NCBI RefSeq assembly: GCF_943734655.1
Contig: NC_071355.1
Coordinates: 14,178,768 to 14,242,767, forward strand
Source of the DNA: Sabethes cyaneus
Lineage: Eukaryota; Arthropoda; Insecta; Diptera; Culicidae
Length of the DNA: 64,000 nucleotides
Direction: 5' to 3'
The notes beneath the pieces are model-generated. The model saw only the letters and a list, made by a program, of their open reading frames with translations. It made no database searches and was not told the DNA's origin. Shown here piece by piece: positions 46,900 through 58,910 of the stretch (its first letter is position 1; the number at the start of each line of letters is the position of its first letter). The translations under genes were made by a program, and so were the position numbers.

Positions 46900-48640
46900 A
46901 AACGCAGTCGAATAAAACCAACGAATCTATTTTGTTGCAAAACGATTACTCAAATCGACAACACTTCCAACCGAACGCACAGGCAACACGGCAAGCGCCC
47001 ACAGCACGCAGCAGGCCGACACTGGCTGGCTGACTGACTGGCTGCCTGGCCCGGCCGGTGGAAGCAAAAGCAAAACTGCCACGAACGCTTCGCTCTGCCC
47101 TCTGTCTGGCGTACAGCGTGGCGAAGGAGGCGTTCAGGCCGAGTGTACCGCTCCGCTGGCCTGCGCTCCTGTTACGAACGTAAATTTCAAGGCGTATTTG
47201 ATGGGCGCGACGAACTTGGGCGTGTTTTTACCGGCGACTTTCACTCCTCTTCTCGAACAACGAAACGGCGATTGTGTGGCACACTTGCTTGCATTCGATG
47301 AGTCATCGTCGTTCGTCTTCTTCGAAAGCGAAGATGCCACTCGCGCTTTTGCTCTTCGGAACTGAGTGGGTGGATGGCAAATCGTTGGGATCCAGAATCT
47401 TCACCCTCCTTTTTTTCCCATAGCGCGCGCATCGGTCCTGTTTATTCTCGGGTGGATTCGAATGCAAATAAATGTAAATCGGTTGTAAATTTGGTTGTTT
47501 CCCACTCAAAAAGAATGCAATCTTCAAGCAACCCGAGCTACAAAAGGAACTCGTACACTTCTTCGCTGCACCGTGACTCTACCAAGGCTTCATAATTTGC
47601 TGCAAGTGCAACCGCGCAATGTGCAATCATGCCGAAAAACAGAAAACAAATAAAACATTAATTAATAATTTTATTTTAATGCACCCGCGAAATGCGAAAA
47701 CAGCAACAGCAACTGTTATTGTATTCATCCCATTCCGGCTCGTTGTGTTCAACGGGCAGTGATAATCGGTCATGGCTTGTATCCTTGCTTGGCGGCACTG
47801 CCACCACTCCGTGTGCACGCCATCGAGGCACAGCATCATCGGGTCAAATGTGTACAATATATACCCACTATGAAGCGACAGCATCCGAACGCATGCTCGT
47901 TAATAAAAATTAATTGCCACCGACGCGTTCCCAGCGCGCGCGAATCGTACGGCCGCCACCACTAAATAGCATTTAAAATATCCGCGAGCCGAACGATGAC
48001 TTCGCTTCCGCTGCCTGAACCTCGCTTCCGCCGTGAATGGCGAGGGATGCGCTCTGCAGCAATTAGTCACACCGGCTTCTCGGCTGTTATGCGATCTCGG
48101 GAGTTTTTATAATGCCACCGTAGAATTATCGCAAACTAAATTTATAATTATAATTAATTTATTTATTTTTCTAGGCAATCGGCGTAAACTAACTACCGAT
48201 AATGAATGTTAAAATTGTAGCAAGTTTATTATTATATTCGAACATCCGTGCCTGCATGCATTCAAGCCTGCATGCATAGGCAAAGCGGCACAGTTTCAGC
48301 CCACTCCGGTGCTTCAACTCATCCACTGTAGCCAGCTAGCCGTCCTCGTTGCCGCCACCACCGCCACCGAGCGTAGCACATTAAAATGCAAAGGTTTCCT
48401 CCTACGACCAATAGCGGACGACCGGCGGGGCGTCAAAGATGAATGGTTCGGGGCAGCAAATCGCAGCTGACTCTCTCCGGCGCTGCCACACCCTTTTTCG
48501 TTGTAGTGTAGATCGGACGGATGAATTCACCGCACAGTGTGAGCACAGCCACAGAGGGTGGGGGGAAGGTTGTTGTCTGCCTCTAGTGGAAGGTACAGCC
48601 AGTGTTTCGGTGTATGATTTGGCAGTTTTCAATTAGATTT
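46900..48640. other. GC-rich island
   Basis: GC- and CG-rich blocks at 46960-47460, 47680-48100 and 48290-48620, separated by AT-rich homeodomain-site-like TAATTA stretches near 47655 and 48135-48180. Overlapping short ORFs on both strands have no domains. The alternation of GC blocks and TAAT clusters resembles regulatory DNA; this is inference. Confidence 0.4.
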
Positions 48641-49252
48641 AAATTTATTTGGGAGTTGTTATTCATGCTTTCTTCTAAAAAATTGATTATAGAAGGGTAG
48701 TACAAATTTCGAATATGTGAATACATTTAGTCATTTTTTTTTCACAACTATCTTATAACTTACTAAACTGATTTTGTTATATAATACATATACTTTATAT
48801 AACAAGCAGATAGGCTAATTTATAAATCTTGAATAATGTTCGTTTGATGAGCATATCAGAATCTCTAAATTGAAAGAGACGAAATTTTATCTCATGCAAT
48901 TCTATAGAGATATATTTCCACCACGTTTCTTCTAGCTAATTGAGAGAAAGTCGACTGAAACCAACAAGAGAAGAAAGATTCCTTCGTCATATTATAAAAT
49001 CATTTTAACCTTCCATCTAAGATACTGGAAACACCCACACTAATGCCCTCCCTCATTAGTGTAGACCTCGTCAAATATCCTTCTAATGATTGACGATATT
49101 TGGAAACTTTTTTCGAAAACTCAGATTCCGGTTCCCTGAATAAAATCATGAAATCATAAAGTTTGAAATGAGATGAATTCATGACAGTACCGCCATATCA
49201 GGCATCGAAAAATCATGAATAATAATAATTCATGCACTCTTGTGTAGTGTTG
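48641..49252. other. AT-rich spacer, nothing recognised
   Basis: No supported gene. Confidence 0.4.
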
Positions 49253-49652
49253 TACCCAGGGATGGTTCGATCACTTTGACTCAATTTTGATTCATTTGAC
49301 AGTACCGTCTTAACGGGGCCAAATATAACAAAGTTATGTACGGTACATTTGTAGAACAAGTTATTATCTATAATTTTGCTGAATAAAGTTTTGCTGTATC
49401 TTTTGTAGTTACGGCGCTACAATGCTAGTATCTTATTAGTGACTAAATGAACGTTCATTTAATCACTGATGAGTTACTAGCGTTGTAGCACCGTAACTAC
49501 AAAAGATACAGCAAAACTCTGTTCGGAAAAATTGTAGTTTAGAACTAGTTCTACAAATGTCCCATACATAACATTGTCTTATTTGGCTCGGCTGAGACGG
49601 TACTGTCAAATGAATCAAAATTGAGTCAAAGTGATCGAACCATCCTTGGTTG
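49253..49652. mobile_element. foldback MITE, copy 2 (with 36322-36690)
   Basis: Starts CAGGGATGGTTCGATCACTT and ends with its inverse. Both arms carry TTTTGCTGTATCTTTTGTAG-type sequence meeting at the central GAACGTTCATTTAATCACTG region. A TTGTAC word flanks both sides (49251-49256 area and 49651-49656 area), a possible target duplication. More symmetric than copy 1. Confidence 0.75.
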
Positions 49653-49656
49653 TACC

Positions 49657-50034
49657 TCAAAAAGCCATCACGATTATTATTCATGATGTATTTTCATAGA
49701 AGATACACTATGTAGATTCCTAAAATCGTTAGTCATTTTCTCATTATGGAGATTAAATTTCTTCCCGTGTACGGGGCATCATCTTCGTTCCATTCAATAT
49801 TGTTATATTGAATGTTCAATTCAATTGTTCATTTGTTCATTTGCCCAAGTTACGATTAACGCCTGTGGCTCGAGCAACATGTTCCTCACAAGCATTGTGC
49901 ATATGGCTAAAAAACTAACGACAAACAGCCAAAATTCCAAAAACGAAAAATAATGCCATCCTAAAATTTTCACAATTAATAATCGCTGATGTGATTTACA
50001 ATTCTCGGGTGCTTTTTCATTTCGACGTATCTGT
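49657..50034. other. spacer, nothing recognised
   Basis: ATTATTATTCATGA near 49672 inversely matches TCATGAATAATAAT near 49214, so an outer palindrome surrounds the foldback MITE. Confidence 0.4.
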
Positions 50035-50467
50035 CAATGAGAGATTCTCTTCGTGTCTCCTCTCTTCCGCTGTTTACGACGATACACAGGTCTGCTAGGC
50101 AGCCATGTTTTTGCAGTCAACATCTAACCATTTGCGTAAATGAAACAGCATGACACCGCTATACGTTCTGTTCGCTTCACTCTGCAAAGCTGGTATGCTG
50201 GCAGATGGGTAGTATTTTCAAATCTTAGCCAGATTTTTGCAAATAATACCCACGCCGGCAGTAGATGTTGGCTACTGTCAAACACATTGGGTAGGGATAG
50301 GGTTGCCAGCCCCTTGCGACGATACTAATGCATTTTGACACATCAGTTTTGCATGAATCGGTTGCCGGAGTCACTAGCTAGCCAAATGTTTTGAAAATTT
50401 TCTTTTCAATGCATTAGTATCACCGTAAAAAAGTGGAAGAGAGGAGACCCGAAGAAAATCTCTCGAC
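50035..50467. mobile_element. MITE with GTCTCCTCTCTTCC ends
   Basis: The left end carries GAGATTCTCTTCGTGTCTCC then TCTCTTCC, inverted at 50433-50466. Inner words TTTACG and CGATAC are also mirrored. No coding capacity. Confidence 0.65.
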
Positions 50468-50951
50468 GGATTTCACACCAACTCGTCCATGGGATTAGTA
50501 GCACGCTCTCAGATTTCAATGAAACTTTTTGTGTATAAAGAGTTCATGTAAATAAACAACTTTGCATACTTAGTTATTCGAAAATTGGTCTGGACTAACT
50601 TTTGGAAAGGGCTTAAAAAATTTTCTCATTTTTATTATAAAAAATAACACTCTAAAATTATGGAACCTACAAAAGCATGATCCATGGGTGACTTTTAGAA
50701 AATATTCTGAAATTTCATAAAAAAATACTGAAAAAAATTAAAATCATTTCTACACTGAGAAAAAAAGCATTTTAAAAACTAAAATTCGACTTTTTTTAAA
50801 TCACATCCCTGAAATTGATGACATTTGTTTTGAAGGTAGATATTTATATAGCCTACAAGTCTTTCATATATTGCTAAATGAATATATTTAAAGGATACAA
50901 GTTTTTCTAACAAAAACTTTTTCAAGTCCTTCCTGGGAACAAGGTAAGGTA

Positions 50952-52805
50952 CCCTGGGGCAAGTGGGAATACGGGGTAAGTGGGAACGGAGCTCATAACT
51001 GTTTTCAAGCTCATTTTCTTCAACCGAACCTTTCTAGAAATGAAAGATACAACTCAAACGCATGTATTAAAATAATAGATTATTTATAACAGGCAATCCA
51101 AACATCAAAATTGAACTTTCAATTTGAGCGTTAGTTTCAATTTGCGTTCTAAGTTTGACGCACGTTTCTATAAATGATATTTTGGCCACAGGCTTTACGT
51201 AAAAGTACATGTTTTACTGACAGTAGGTAAACATAATGAGTGTATTAACAAATTACATCCGAAAACTAGTTGTTTAATTTGACAAACGGCATTAAAAAAA
51301 ATGGGTCAAAATAAGGTCGGCACTTCAAAGCACCCGGGGCATGTGGGACCTATTAAAAATAAAGTGTTTCAGCACAAAGCTTCCTGTCTTAATACATTTT
51401 TTAGATGAACTATCGAACATTTTCAGTTCAATTACATAATATTTATACCAGTAAAGCTTTAAAATAAAACCGAAAATGACTAATCCAAGGGGCCTCAAAA
51501 AAGAAACCCATTAGCACAGCTTATGAGGGAACAAACAGTTTGGTTACACCTAAACGATGTTAATTGAATTTAGAAAGTCAAATTTTATATAATTAAGAAA
51601 ATCTGCAACTGGAATTGAAACAATAATGTGTTGTGGTTATTATAACGTAACTATCTCTTATGAATAGCTCTACCGAATTGGGCATGGTTCGAGCTATTAA
51701 ACAATGGTCGCAAGAATTGGATACAACGACATATTCAACTACATTTCATTACAATAATGCTTTACAGCGTAATTGCTCACGATCTGTGTTTTATATAAAT
51801 TATTAAGTCGCCCGTTGTGTTCTGATTTTGTTACGCTATTTTTGAATGAACCCTTAGTACAAAAATAGTTTTTGATTGCTTCTTGCAATGCTTTAACATT
51901 GCTGTATATTAACTTACATAATTTTCTATTATTTTATGCTTTTTAATCAAATTTGAAAATAGGTCCCACTTGCCCCGGTAAATGGAGCCATAATCGCCAT
52001 AATTTTGAAAATTCTCCTCCAGATTCATTTCATGTAAATTGATAGGCCTTTTTCGTAAATAATCCATCGAAGTGATACCATTGAACAGTTTCTGTGCTGA
52101 AAGAATTTTGAAATAATGGGTATGAAATGGGGAAGGCAAATGAGGAACGTCCAATATAGCTCTAGCCATCCCAAGCCCCTACCTAGCGCCTCCACATGGC
52201 CGTATCTGGTAATGCTCTATTGAGTAGCCAAGCTAGGAGGTGCGATGCTGGGTGGTTCCCGGCTGCCTGATCTGAAAACCGCGGTTTTGGGCAGCTTGCG
52301 GAGCCACACGGCCTTGCTAATAGGTAAGCCTAATATACCTTATTTTACTAATTTTTTTCGTTTTAGCTTATGAAGCACCTCCTTCTATATAGTGAAAACT
52401 TTGGCCAAAACGATTTTGAATACTGTACATGGATACCAGAAGAAAAAAATTAAATTAATTATTGGAAGCACTTATGGAAACTCAAAGGATGCAACTCTAT
52501 TCCATTCAAAGAATCCTAATGCTGGAAGGCGACTCTTACAACCCCGGAATGCGCACAAGTGCCTCTGCTTGTGGGTCCGCCCAATCCCTTTTGGCCCTTC
52601 TGTAACAGCATTAGTGTGAAATTCATTTGATAATCAAATTTGGAACTACTGTAATTCTACCTACATACATTGGCAAGTCCTTGAAATGATGGTGGCTTTC
52701 CTTTACTACTACTACTACTGAAAGAATTTTGAAATAATCATAGGTATAGAAAACACAGTGGAATAAACCCAAACGATGCATTTTTAGGTCCCATTTGCCC
52801 CGGTG
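50952..52805. mobile_element. TA-flanked element with GGGGCAAGTGGGA motif
   Basis: Starts CCCTGGGGCAAGTGGGAA after TA (50950-50951) and ends GTCCCATTTGCCCCGGTG before TA (52806-52807). The GGGGCAAGTGGGA core recurs internally near 50975, 51335-51350 and, inverted, near 51962-51975. No intact transposase; it is probably a non-autonomous pogo-like element. Confidence 0.65.
52148..52330. repeat. dispersed CCTACCTAGCGCC repeat, copy 2
   Basis: The longest of three copies. It continues past the shared core with GGTGCGATGCTGGGTGGTTC and GCGGAGCCACACGGCC. Nested inside the 50952-52805 element. Confidence 0.6.
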
Positions 52806-53244
52806 TACCTTATAAACAGGTATAAGTTTTTGTTTTTTTCTCAGTGTGGAAATGATTTTTATTTTTTTTTTGTATTTTTTATGAAAATTCAGAAGATTTT
52901 CTAAAAGTCTCTCATGCATCATTTTTTGTAGGTGCTATAATTTTCGAAAATACTTGAATACCTTTTTCCGGAAAGGACTTAAAAAAGTTTTTGTTAGAAA
53001 AACTTTTTTCCTATAAGTATGCCCGTTTTATGATGTATGAAAGAATTGTAGGCCATGTAATTATCTATCTTCAGAAAAAAATTCATCAATTTCTGAGATG
53101 ACCTTTTTTGGAAAATCGATTTTTAGTTTTTAAAATGCGTTTTTCTCAGTGTAGAAATTAATTTTTATTTCTTTCAGTATTTTTTGAAAATTCAGAATAT
53201 TTTCTAAAAGTTACTCATAGATCATGTTTTTGTAGGTCCTATAA

Positions 53245-54003
53245 GGCCATTTCAAATATTTTTAAAAGTTTTTGTCTCTCCGGTGTTGGGCCACTGAAGG
53301 GGGGGGGGGGGGGGCGAAAAAAAAACAAAGTGAATTTTTTAATCGAGCAAAAAAAACATGGATTTTAAGAATTTTTATTTAAGGTTTAAACGTGAAAACC
53401 GAATCTATTCTTGCTATCTATCTATTCTGTTTCGTGCTAGAAGCGTTAATTCAACTCGGAGACTCATTTTTCGAGTTTTTCAGACTGTAGAGCCCACAGA
53501 CAATTGATTTTGTAAAAAGAAATTTGACATATATCCTACAAATTATTTTTTTGCCCCCCGATTTTTCAAGCCAATTTCCAAGGGGGGGGGGGGGTTACAA
53601 TTGTAGGGATTATGGCAAATGATTAGAGATATCCCATTGAGTAAGCGAAATGCAAATAATAAATTTGCTGAAAATCCCACCTTTTGTAATAAACCATTTT
53701 AGCGTGCATTAACATATTGCTCACAACGCAGCAAATATCATTCGCTCAGCTCGTGTGGCGAAAAAGCACACGAAAAGGATGATGAGCAAATGGCACGGAA
53801 GAAGTGCAATGCCTTTGGGTTACATAGGAAGAAGAGAACGAAAGAAATAGACGCGGGAAAATTCGGTTCTTGCAAATGTATAGAGCGAGAGAGGGATTGA
53901 TAGTTCATTCAGTTGAATATTGTTGAGAACGACAGACGTTTATTTAAGTTCGAATTAATTAGGGTCACGACAACAATAACTTTTGAAGTGTTTTGCAATG
54001 GCC
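53245..54003. mobile_element. PIF/Harbinger-like MITE, copy B
   Basis: Begins GGCCATTTCAAATATTT and ends GTTTTGCAATGGCC, flanked by TAA on both sides (53242-53244 and 54004-54006). Contains GGTGTTGGGCCACTGAAGG followed by a poly-G tract, and a second poly-G tract near 53583. About 53610-53970 is extra sequence not shared with other copies, so another insertion is likely. Confidence 0.75.
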
Positions 54004-54699
54004 TAATTTTAGAGTGCTATTTTTTATAATAGAAATAAGAAAAAATATTAAGCCCTTTCCAAAAGTTAGTCCAGACCAATTTTCGAATAACTAAGTATGC
54101 AAAGTTGTTTATTTCCATGAATATCAAATAACAGGATTTTTCAACACGAGCTCTTTAGTGGATATTTGGATGTATTCTGAACCGATCTGGACATTTTCAC
54201 ACTACAAAATTGTTTGGTTTGAAAAAAAGGGTTTCAAACGTTTGTTTCTATGGCATTACATGAATTTCCGGACCGGTAACAAATGTAAAACTAGCAAATA
54301 GGAAAAAAGGTTGGGGGCGGCCATTGGCAAGGAGGAGGTTCGAAAAAGATTTAATTTTCCTATGCCATATTTTCGAAGACAATTCCAAATGACCACTTTT
54401 GAGTTCCGGTAGAACCGACAACGGATGTTCCGAAGTGTGGGGCATAAGCCAGTGTTCTACAGGATAGTGTAAAAGTCATTATTAGTGACTACAAATAAAA
54501 TGGATATCTTTTGCGCAGTCAATTAAGCAGAATTCTAGTTTTATTTCATCTGCTACTTATGACGTCAAAAAAATCCCACCGCGATCTGGAATATCTCCGG
54601 GAAAATGGAACCATAATTTACCAGTATATTTTGTTATTAAAGGCCAATCTAATGTGGTTCTAATAAAACTAGTTGCACAAAAATCGATTGAAAATAAGT

Positions 54700-55000
54700 G
54701 GAGACAGAGCCAAAAGTGTAACTGAAAGTACCGTGAACGTACCATATTCTGCGCAGTTAAGGCATTTTTATGATTCTTCCGCTATTCTGGATTTAAATTA
54801 ACAACGTGAATAGCAGCAACGTGTAGTGCTACGGTCTATAGTATCTGGTAAAAAATATAGGAATTATAAGTCGACCACCAATTGAGTATATTTTTCGTTT
54901 TGTCAACTTATCCACGGTACCTAATTCTGCGCACTTTCTTGCCCATGTTCCTGATTCTGCGCATGTTTGCTTCTAATTCTGCGCACCCAAAAAGTGAAAA
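54700..55000. repeat. ATTCTGCGCA subterminal-style repeats
   Basis: ATTCTGCGCA or close variants occur near 54747, 54924, 54955 and 54978, and in inverse or variant form near 59413 and 59455. This looks like one end of an element whose other end lies beyond the pogo copy, but I could not define exact ends. Confidence 0.45.
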
Positions 55001-55441
55001 TAAATACTCCTGTCATGCTGTTTATGTCTTTATACGCTGGAAGCACACCAAAAAATCCGACATTAGCCATTAGAGTAGATGTACCAGTAATAGTGGAAAC
55101 TCGAAACATTCAACAATTTTGGCGGATTTTAGAATAATTTCGAGAGAATTTTATTTCTCTATTGTTAAATATATATTTGTTAACAGTTTTATCTAAGGTA
55201 CTTGTAGTTAAAATTTAGGATGTTGGTACAGTAACTGCAAATTCATTTTGCACAGATCAGTAATGTGCAATTGGCTAAGAAATTCGTAACAATTCGTAGC
55301 ATTTTAACAAGCCTGCGATGTTATCCACCTGCTGCCATGCTCACTGCAAGCGTTACTAAGGGCGGTAAACAATATTCCACTATTATAGGCAAATTTTCCA
55401 CTATTAGAGGAACATTACCACTAATTTAGGAGCACAGACTA

Positions 55442-55742
55442 TGTTGGAGACGTGGACATCCCTACATCATTATTGTCGGAGACATCGACATTTGTAACAT
55501 CGTTACGGCCAAGCTCTCTGGTCACAGTGACAGCTGTCATCAGTTGATGCTCGCCAGTGCTGACAACAGGACGTTCATATTCCTGTTCCGTTTTACCGCG
55601 AAAATGAGACTCGCACAATTGTACCTCGTTATATTTCAATAAAGTTAAGTTTTAATTTGTTTAATGTACGGGTCGTGTTCTACATTCATCATTTCGGTCA
55701 CCTCCGAACGCGAACCGTAACAGTGGCGACGCGAACGTAACA
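55442..55742. mobile_element. solo LTR, 301 bp
   Basis: Starts TGTTGGAGACG and ends CGCGAACGTAACA, with the canonical TG...CA termini, flanked by GACTA on both sides (55437-55441 and 55743-55747). It contains AATAAAG near 55639 as a likely poly(A) signal. No internal retrotransposon region follows, so it is the product of LTR-LTR recombination. Superfamily unassigned. Confidence 0.8.
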
Positions 55743-56585
55743 GACTAACGTCAGGAAAAGCAATATTTTAGATATATTAACCAACAGAATGGTATAATTT
55801 TGACATGTATTTAAAGCCAACATTATGGTGCACAATATTATCATATAGTTCAATTGAAACTGGTAAGTTGAGCATTCTAATTGTCTTTAAATGCTACCCC
55901 TTGACATAATCCCTCCATTACTGGAGCATCTGCCCTACCATAATTAAATCCATGATCCGACCTTCTTGTGCTGTCCGGGTGGCAAAGGAATATTGTTATC
56001 ATTTTGATTGCCTCACTTTAAATACCGCCATCCGGGGTGACATTGGGCCACGGGGGTGAAATTGTGCCAAAAACCGAAAATGTTTCTTTAAGAAAATATA
56101 TTAAAACCATGAAAATTGGGGACTCAAATTCAAGATGATTTGAAACATAACATATTAATTAATAACTTGGAAAGGAACACAGATAATATTAACGAACGAT
56201 TTGGCGTAAATAGTGTTTCAAAGTTCAGGGTCAAAATACTCGAAAAAAACGTTACCAAAAAATGTCCCATATAAACAAACTCAAATATGAAATCGCATCA
56301 ACTTGCTATTCTGAATGTATATAAAGTATTCATTTATAATGTAGTGAAAGGTTATTATGCGTTAGTTGGCTTTTGTTTACGAAAAAAAACATTTTCCTAT
56401 GTTATGCACTTTCCGCGCTTCACTGGGGCGAGATTGTGCCAAGCTATAATGAGCCACCCAGTGTATGGAATTCATACGCACAACAAAAATACGCCGGCGT
56501 ACACTAATACACTCGTATGGCTTACAAGCGAGCACAATATTTTGACAGATTACATTGTATTATCTTTTTTAGAGCAAACAGCGTC

Positions 56586-56643
56586 GTAAGTCTGCTAAGT
56601 ACTATATTAATTATATTAATTAAAACTATCATTTAACTTACAG
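56586..56643 (+). other. predicted 5' leader intron of the transposase
   Basis: GTAAGT at 56586 and a TTAACTTACAG acceptor ending at 56643, three bases before the ATG. The 58-bp size and AT-richness suit dipteran introns. The same arrangement is kept in the dead copy (37566-37623). Confidence 0.5.
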
Positions 56644-56646
56644 AGA

Positions 56647-58140
56647 ATGGTTCGCAAACATAGGCGCATTCCTGGGTCACGGTCTTACCAAAATTACCCC
56701 AAGGACAAGTTGGATTTGTGTCTTAAGGCAATCAAAAATGGTATGACTCACCGGGAAGCGGCCGAAAAGTTCGGAATTCCAAGGAGCACCATTTTTAACA
56801 AGCTTCACGGTAATCGTAACAAACTGTTCGGTGGTCAAACTATATTCTCACCAGAGGAAGAAGACATTTTTGTGAAATGCTTGGTAGCTATGTGTGACAC
56901 GGGATTTCCTGTGAACGAGGAAGATTTACGGCATATTGTCAAGGACTACCTCGTTAAGGTCGGCAGAACCATTGATCGCTTCAAAGACAACTATCCTGGC
57001 CCAGATTGGGCTAAATCGTTCCTTAATCGGCATTCCGACCTTTCTGTACGCTTCGTTCCTAATATTAAAAAAAGTCGGGCAGCTATTACACCGGAAATCT
57101 TGACGAATTACATTAATAATTTAAGAAATGTGACAGCCGATATTCCCCCACAAAACATCATCAATTATGATGAGACGAACCTGACAGACGATCCTGGTGC
57201 TCGGAAGTGTATTGTGCAAAGAGGTGTTAAATATCCGGGAAATATTTTGAACACGTCAAAAAGCAGTATTTCACTAATGATGTCAGGTAGTGCGGCAGGG
57301 GACCTGCACCCTCCCCACGTGGTTTACAAATCAGCTAAGCTTTGGAACACCTGGGTTGAGAACGGGCCGCCTGGAGCAAGATATAACAACTCGAAAAGTG
57401 GATGGTTCGATGGAGCGACTTTCGTAAACTGGTTTGAATTTCATATGCTCCCCCTCCTAAAGAAACTGGACGGGAAAAAAGTTCTGATTGGGGATAATGT
57501 TAGTTCTCACTTCTCGCCACGTGAGCTTCAACTATGCGAATCGAACAATATAATCTTCACGTGTCTTCCCCCGAATTCGACCCACCTCACACAGCCACTC
57601 GATGAAGCATTCTTTGGGACAATGAAACGTAACTGGAGAAAACTTTTGCGGGCTTATAAAGAACAAAATAACTCTTCTGCATCGACCCTCCAAAAGGCAG
57701 ATTTCCCACTCTTGCTTCAGAAACTCTTAGATAGCCTTAAGGAGAACCAAAAAGTCAATCTCCAGGCCGGATTTAAGAAATGTGGCATTTATCCAACCAG
57801 CGTAGAACCTCTGCTGAAAAGTATCAATGCTGTATCCAGTTCTCCTGTTGCCATCGAAGACAGTTTCAAGGGGTTTTTGAATTCGAAGCGAGTAGTTGTC
57901 TTGGAGGGTGGAACACGGAAGAGACGAAAGAAGTTCGACATCCCTGCTGTATCCAGTATTACGGCTGAAGAGATCCATGAGTACGAAAAGCGGAAGAACG
58001 AGGGTCAGAACATCACACCAAAACGTCCGAAGAAATTGAAAATTCATCCTGGTGGCCGTACGGCAACGAAAGAAGGTCACAATAAGGAGAATGAACCCCC
58101 AAAGAAACAGCTGAATATGACTACCAGACGTAAAAAATAG
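56647..58140 (+). CDS. pogo-type DDE transposase, intact
   Basis: 497 residues, uninterrupted. Residues about 10-60 are a Psq-type helix-turn-helix (MTHREAAEKFGIPRSTIFNK at 33-52). About 66-140 form a CENP-B-type second DNA-binding domain (FSPEEEDIFVKCLVAM, WAKSFLNRHSDL). The DDE_1 catalytic core follows, with Asp175 (NYDETNL), Asp283 (LIGDNVSSH) and Asp319 (TQPLDEAFFG); the 35-residue gap between the last two is normal for pogo-like enzymes. The C-terminus is highly basic (KRRKK, KRPKKLK, TRRKK) and probably nuclear-targeting. It would cut and paste the surrounding 3.07-kb element at TA. Intact triad and frame suggest recent or present activity, or domestication; the preserved terminal repeats favour the former. 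Confidence 0.95.
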   Translation: MVRKHRRIPGSRSYQNYPKDKLDLCLKAIKNGMTHREAAEKFGIPRSTIFNKLHGNRNKLFGGQTIFSPEEEDIFVKCLVAMCDTGFPVNEEDLRHIVKDYLVKVGRTIDRFKDNYPGPDWAKSFLNRHSDLSVRFVPNIKKSRAAITPEILTNYINNLRNVTADIPPQNIINYDETNLTDDPGARKCIVQRGVKYPGNILNTSKSSISLMMSGSAAGDLHPPHVVYKSAKLWNTWVENGPPGARYNNSKSGWFDGATFVNWFEFHMLPLLKKLDGKKVLIGDNVSSHFSPRELQLCESNNIIFTCLPPNSTHLTQPLDEAFFGTMKRNWRKLLRAYKEQNNSSASTLQKADFPLLLQKLLDSLKENQKVNLQAGFKKCGIYPTSVEPLLKSINAVSSSPVAIEDSFKGFLNSKRVVVLEGGTRKRRKKFDIPAVSSITAEEIHEYEKRKNEGQNITPKRPKKLKIHPGGRTATKEGHNKENEPPKKQLNMTTRRKK

Positions 58141-58384
58141 AAGTAAATTTCTGTTTATCTTTTAATATTTGTTGATCATTAATAAAACTTGCTTAAAAAG
58201 GCATGTTTCATTGTAATTTAACTTTTGTTTAGAAGGGTCAGAATAAACTCTTCAAAATAAGCGAAATTTGTTATACCTTATATACACTGACTGTTTTCAA
58301 GGGAGTTTGCAATCACCTGTCTTGTGTCTGCATGTTCTTGAACGAATTCTACATGATTAACCTTTTGAAATGATCAAATAGATA

Positions 58385-58720
58385 AGTCCTCTAAGATTTT
58401 TCGCCCACCTCGTTTCTTCTTCGTTTTTTCCAGAGGGAGGAGTGGTCTCGAACCATCATAGAAAAAAACCTTACCTCCAAAAATCACAACATGCCAAATT
58501 TGGTTCCATTTGCTTGATTAGTTCTCAAGTTATGCAGAAATTTATATTTCATTTGTATGGGGCTCCCCTTCCAGAGGAGAGAGAGGTCTGGAACCATCAT
58601 AAGAACCCGGCCCCAAAAATCTATGTATACAAATTTTCCCGCCGATCGGTTCAGTAGTTTTTGAGTCCATAAGGATAATTCAAACAGAAACTCATTTTTT
58701 CAGGTATTGATTTGTAATTT
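58385..58720. repeat. dispersed dipteran repeat with two related halves
   Basis: Two units, each with CCAGAGG-GG-AG and a GAACCATCATA word, joined by ATGCCAAATTTGGTTCC and AGTTATGCAGAAATTT. This kind of repeat is common in Diptera (general knowledge). It lies in the 3' part of the pogo element. Confidence 0.55.
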
Positions 58721-58870
58721 TCGTTATTTTTGGCCGACCCCCAATCTCTAATAGTCCACGTAGCTCATGGACGGCCCAATACGAACTGTTTCACAATATT
58801 ATTTATGTGTATTGTACAAAGATGCTTGTTCTACGTTGTTTTATAAGTATTTAACATGATGTTATGTTTT

Positions 58871-58910
58871 TGGCACAATGTCACCCCCTAGAAGGGGTGA
58901 GATTGTGCCA
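58871..58910. repeat. hairpin of two transposase-site-like motifs
   Basis: TGGCACAATGTCACCCC and GGGGTGAGATTGTGCCA face each other around a CTAGAA centre. Probably a paired binding site for the pogo-type transposase. Confidence 0.65.

Larger units (their letters stand above)
50549..54125. repeat. outer arms of a large nested foldback element
   Basis: 50549-50940 reappears inverted at about 52970-53245 and 54000-54125. Shared words include AACAACTTTGCATACTTAG, AGTCCAGACCAATTTTCG and TTTTGTTAGAAAAA. A third, partial inverted copy lies at 52815-52985. The interior has been filled by at least three other elements (50952-52805, 52148-52330, 53245-54003). Confidence 0.7.
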
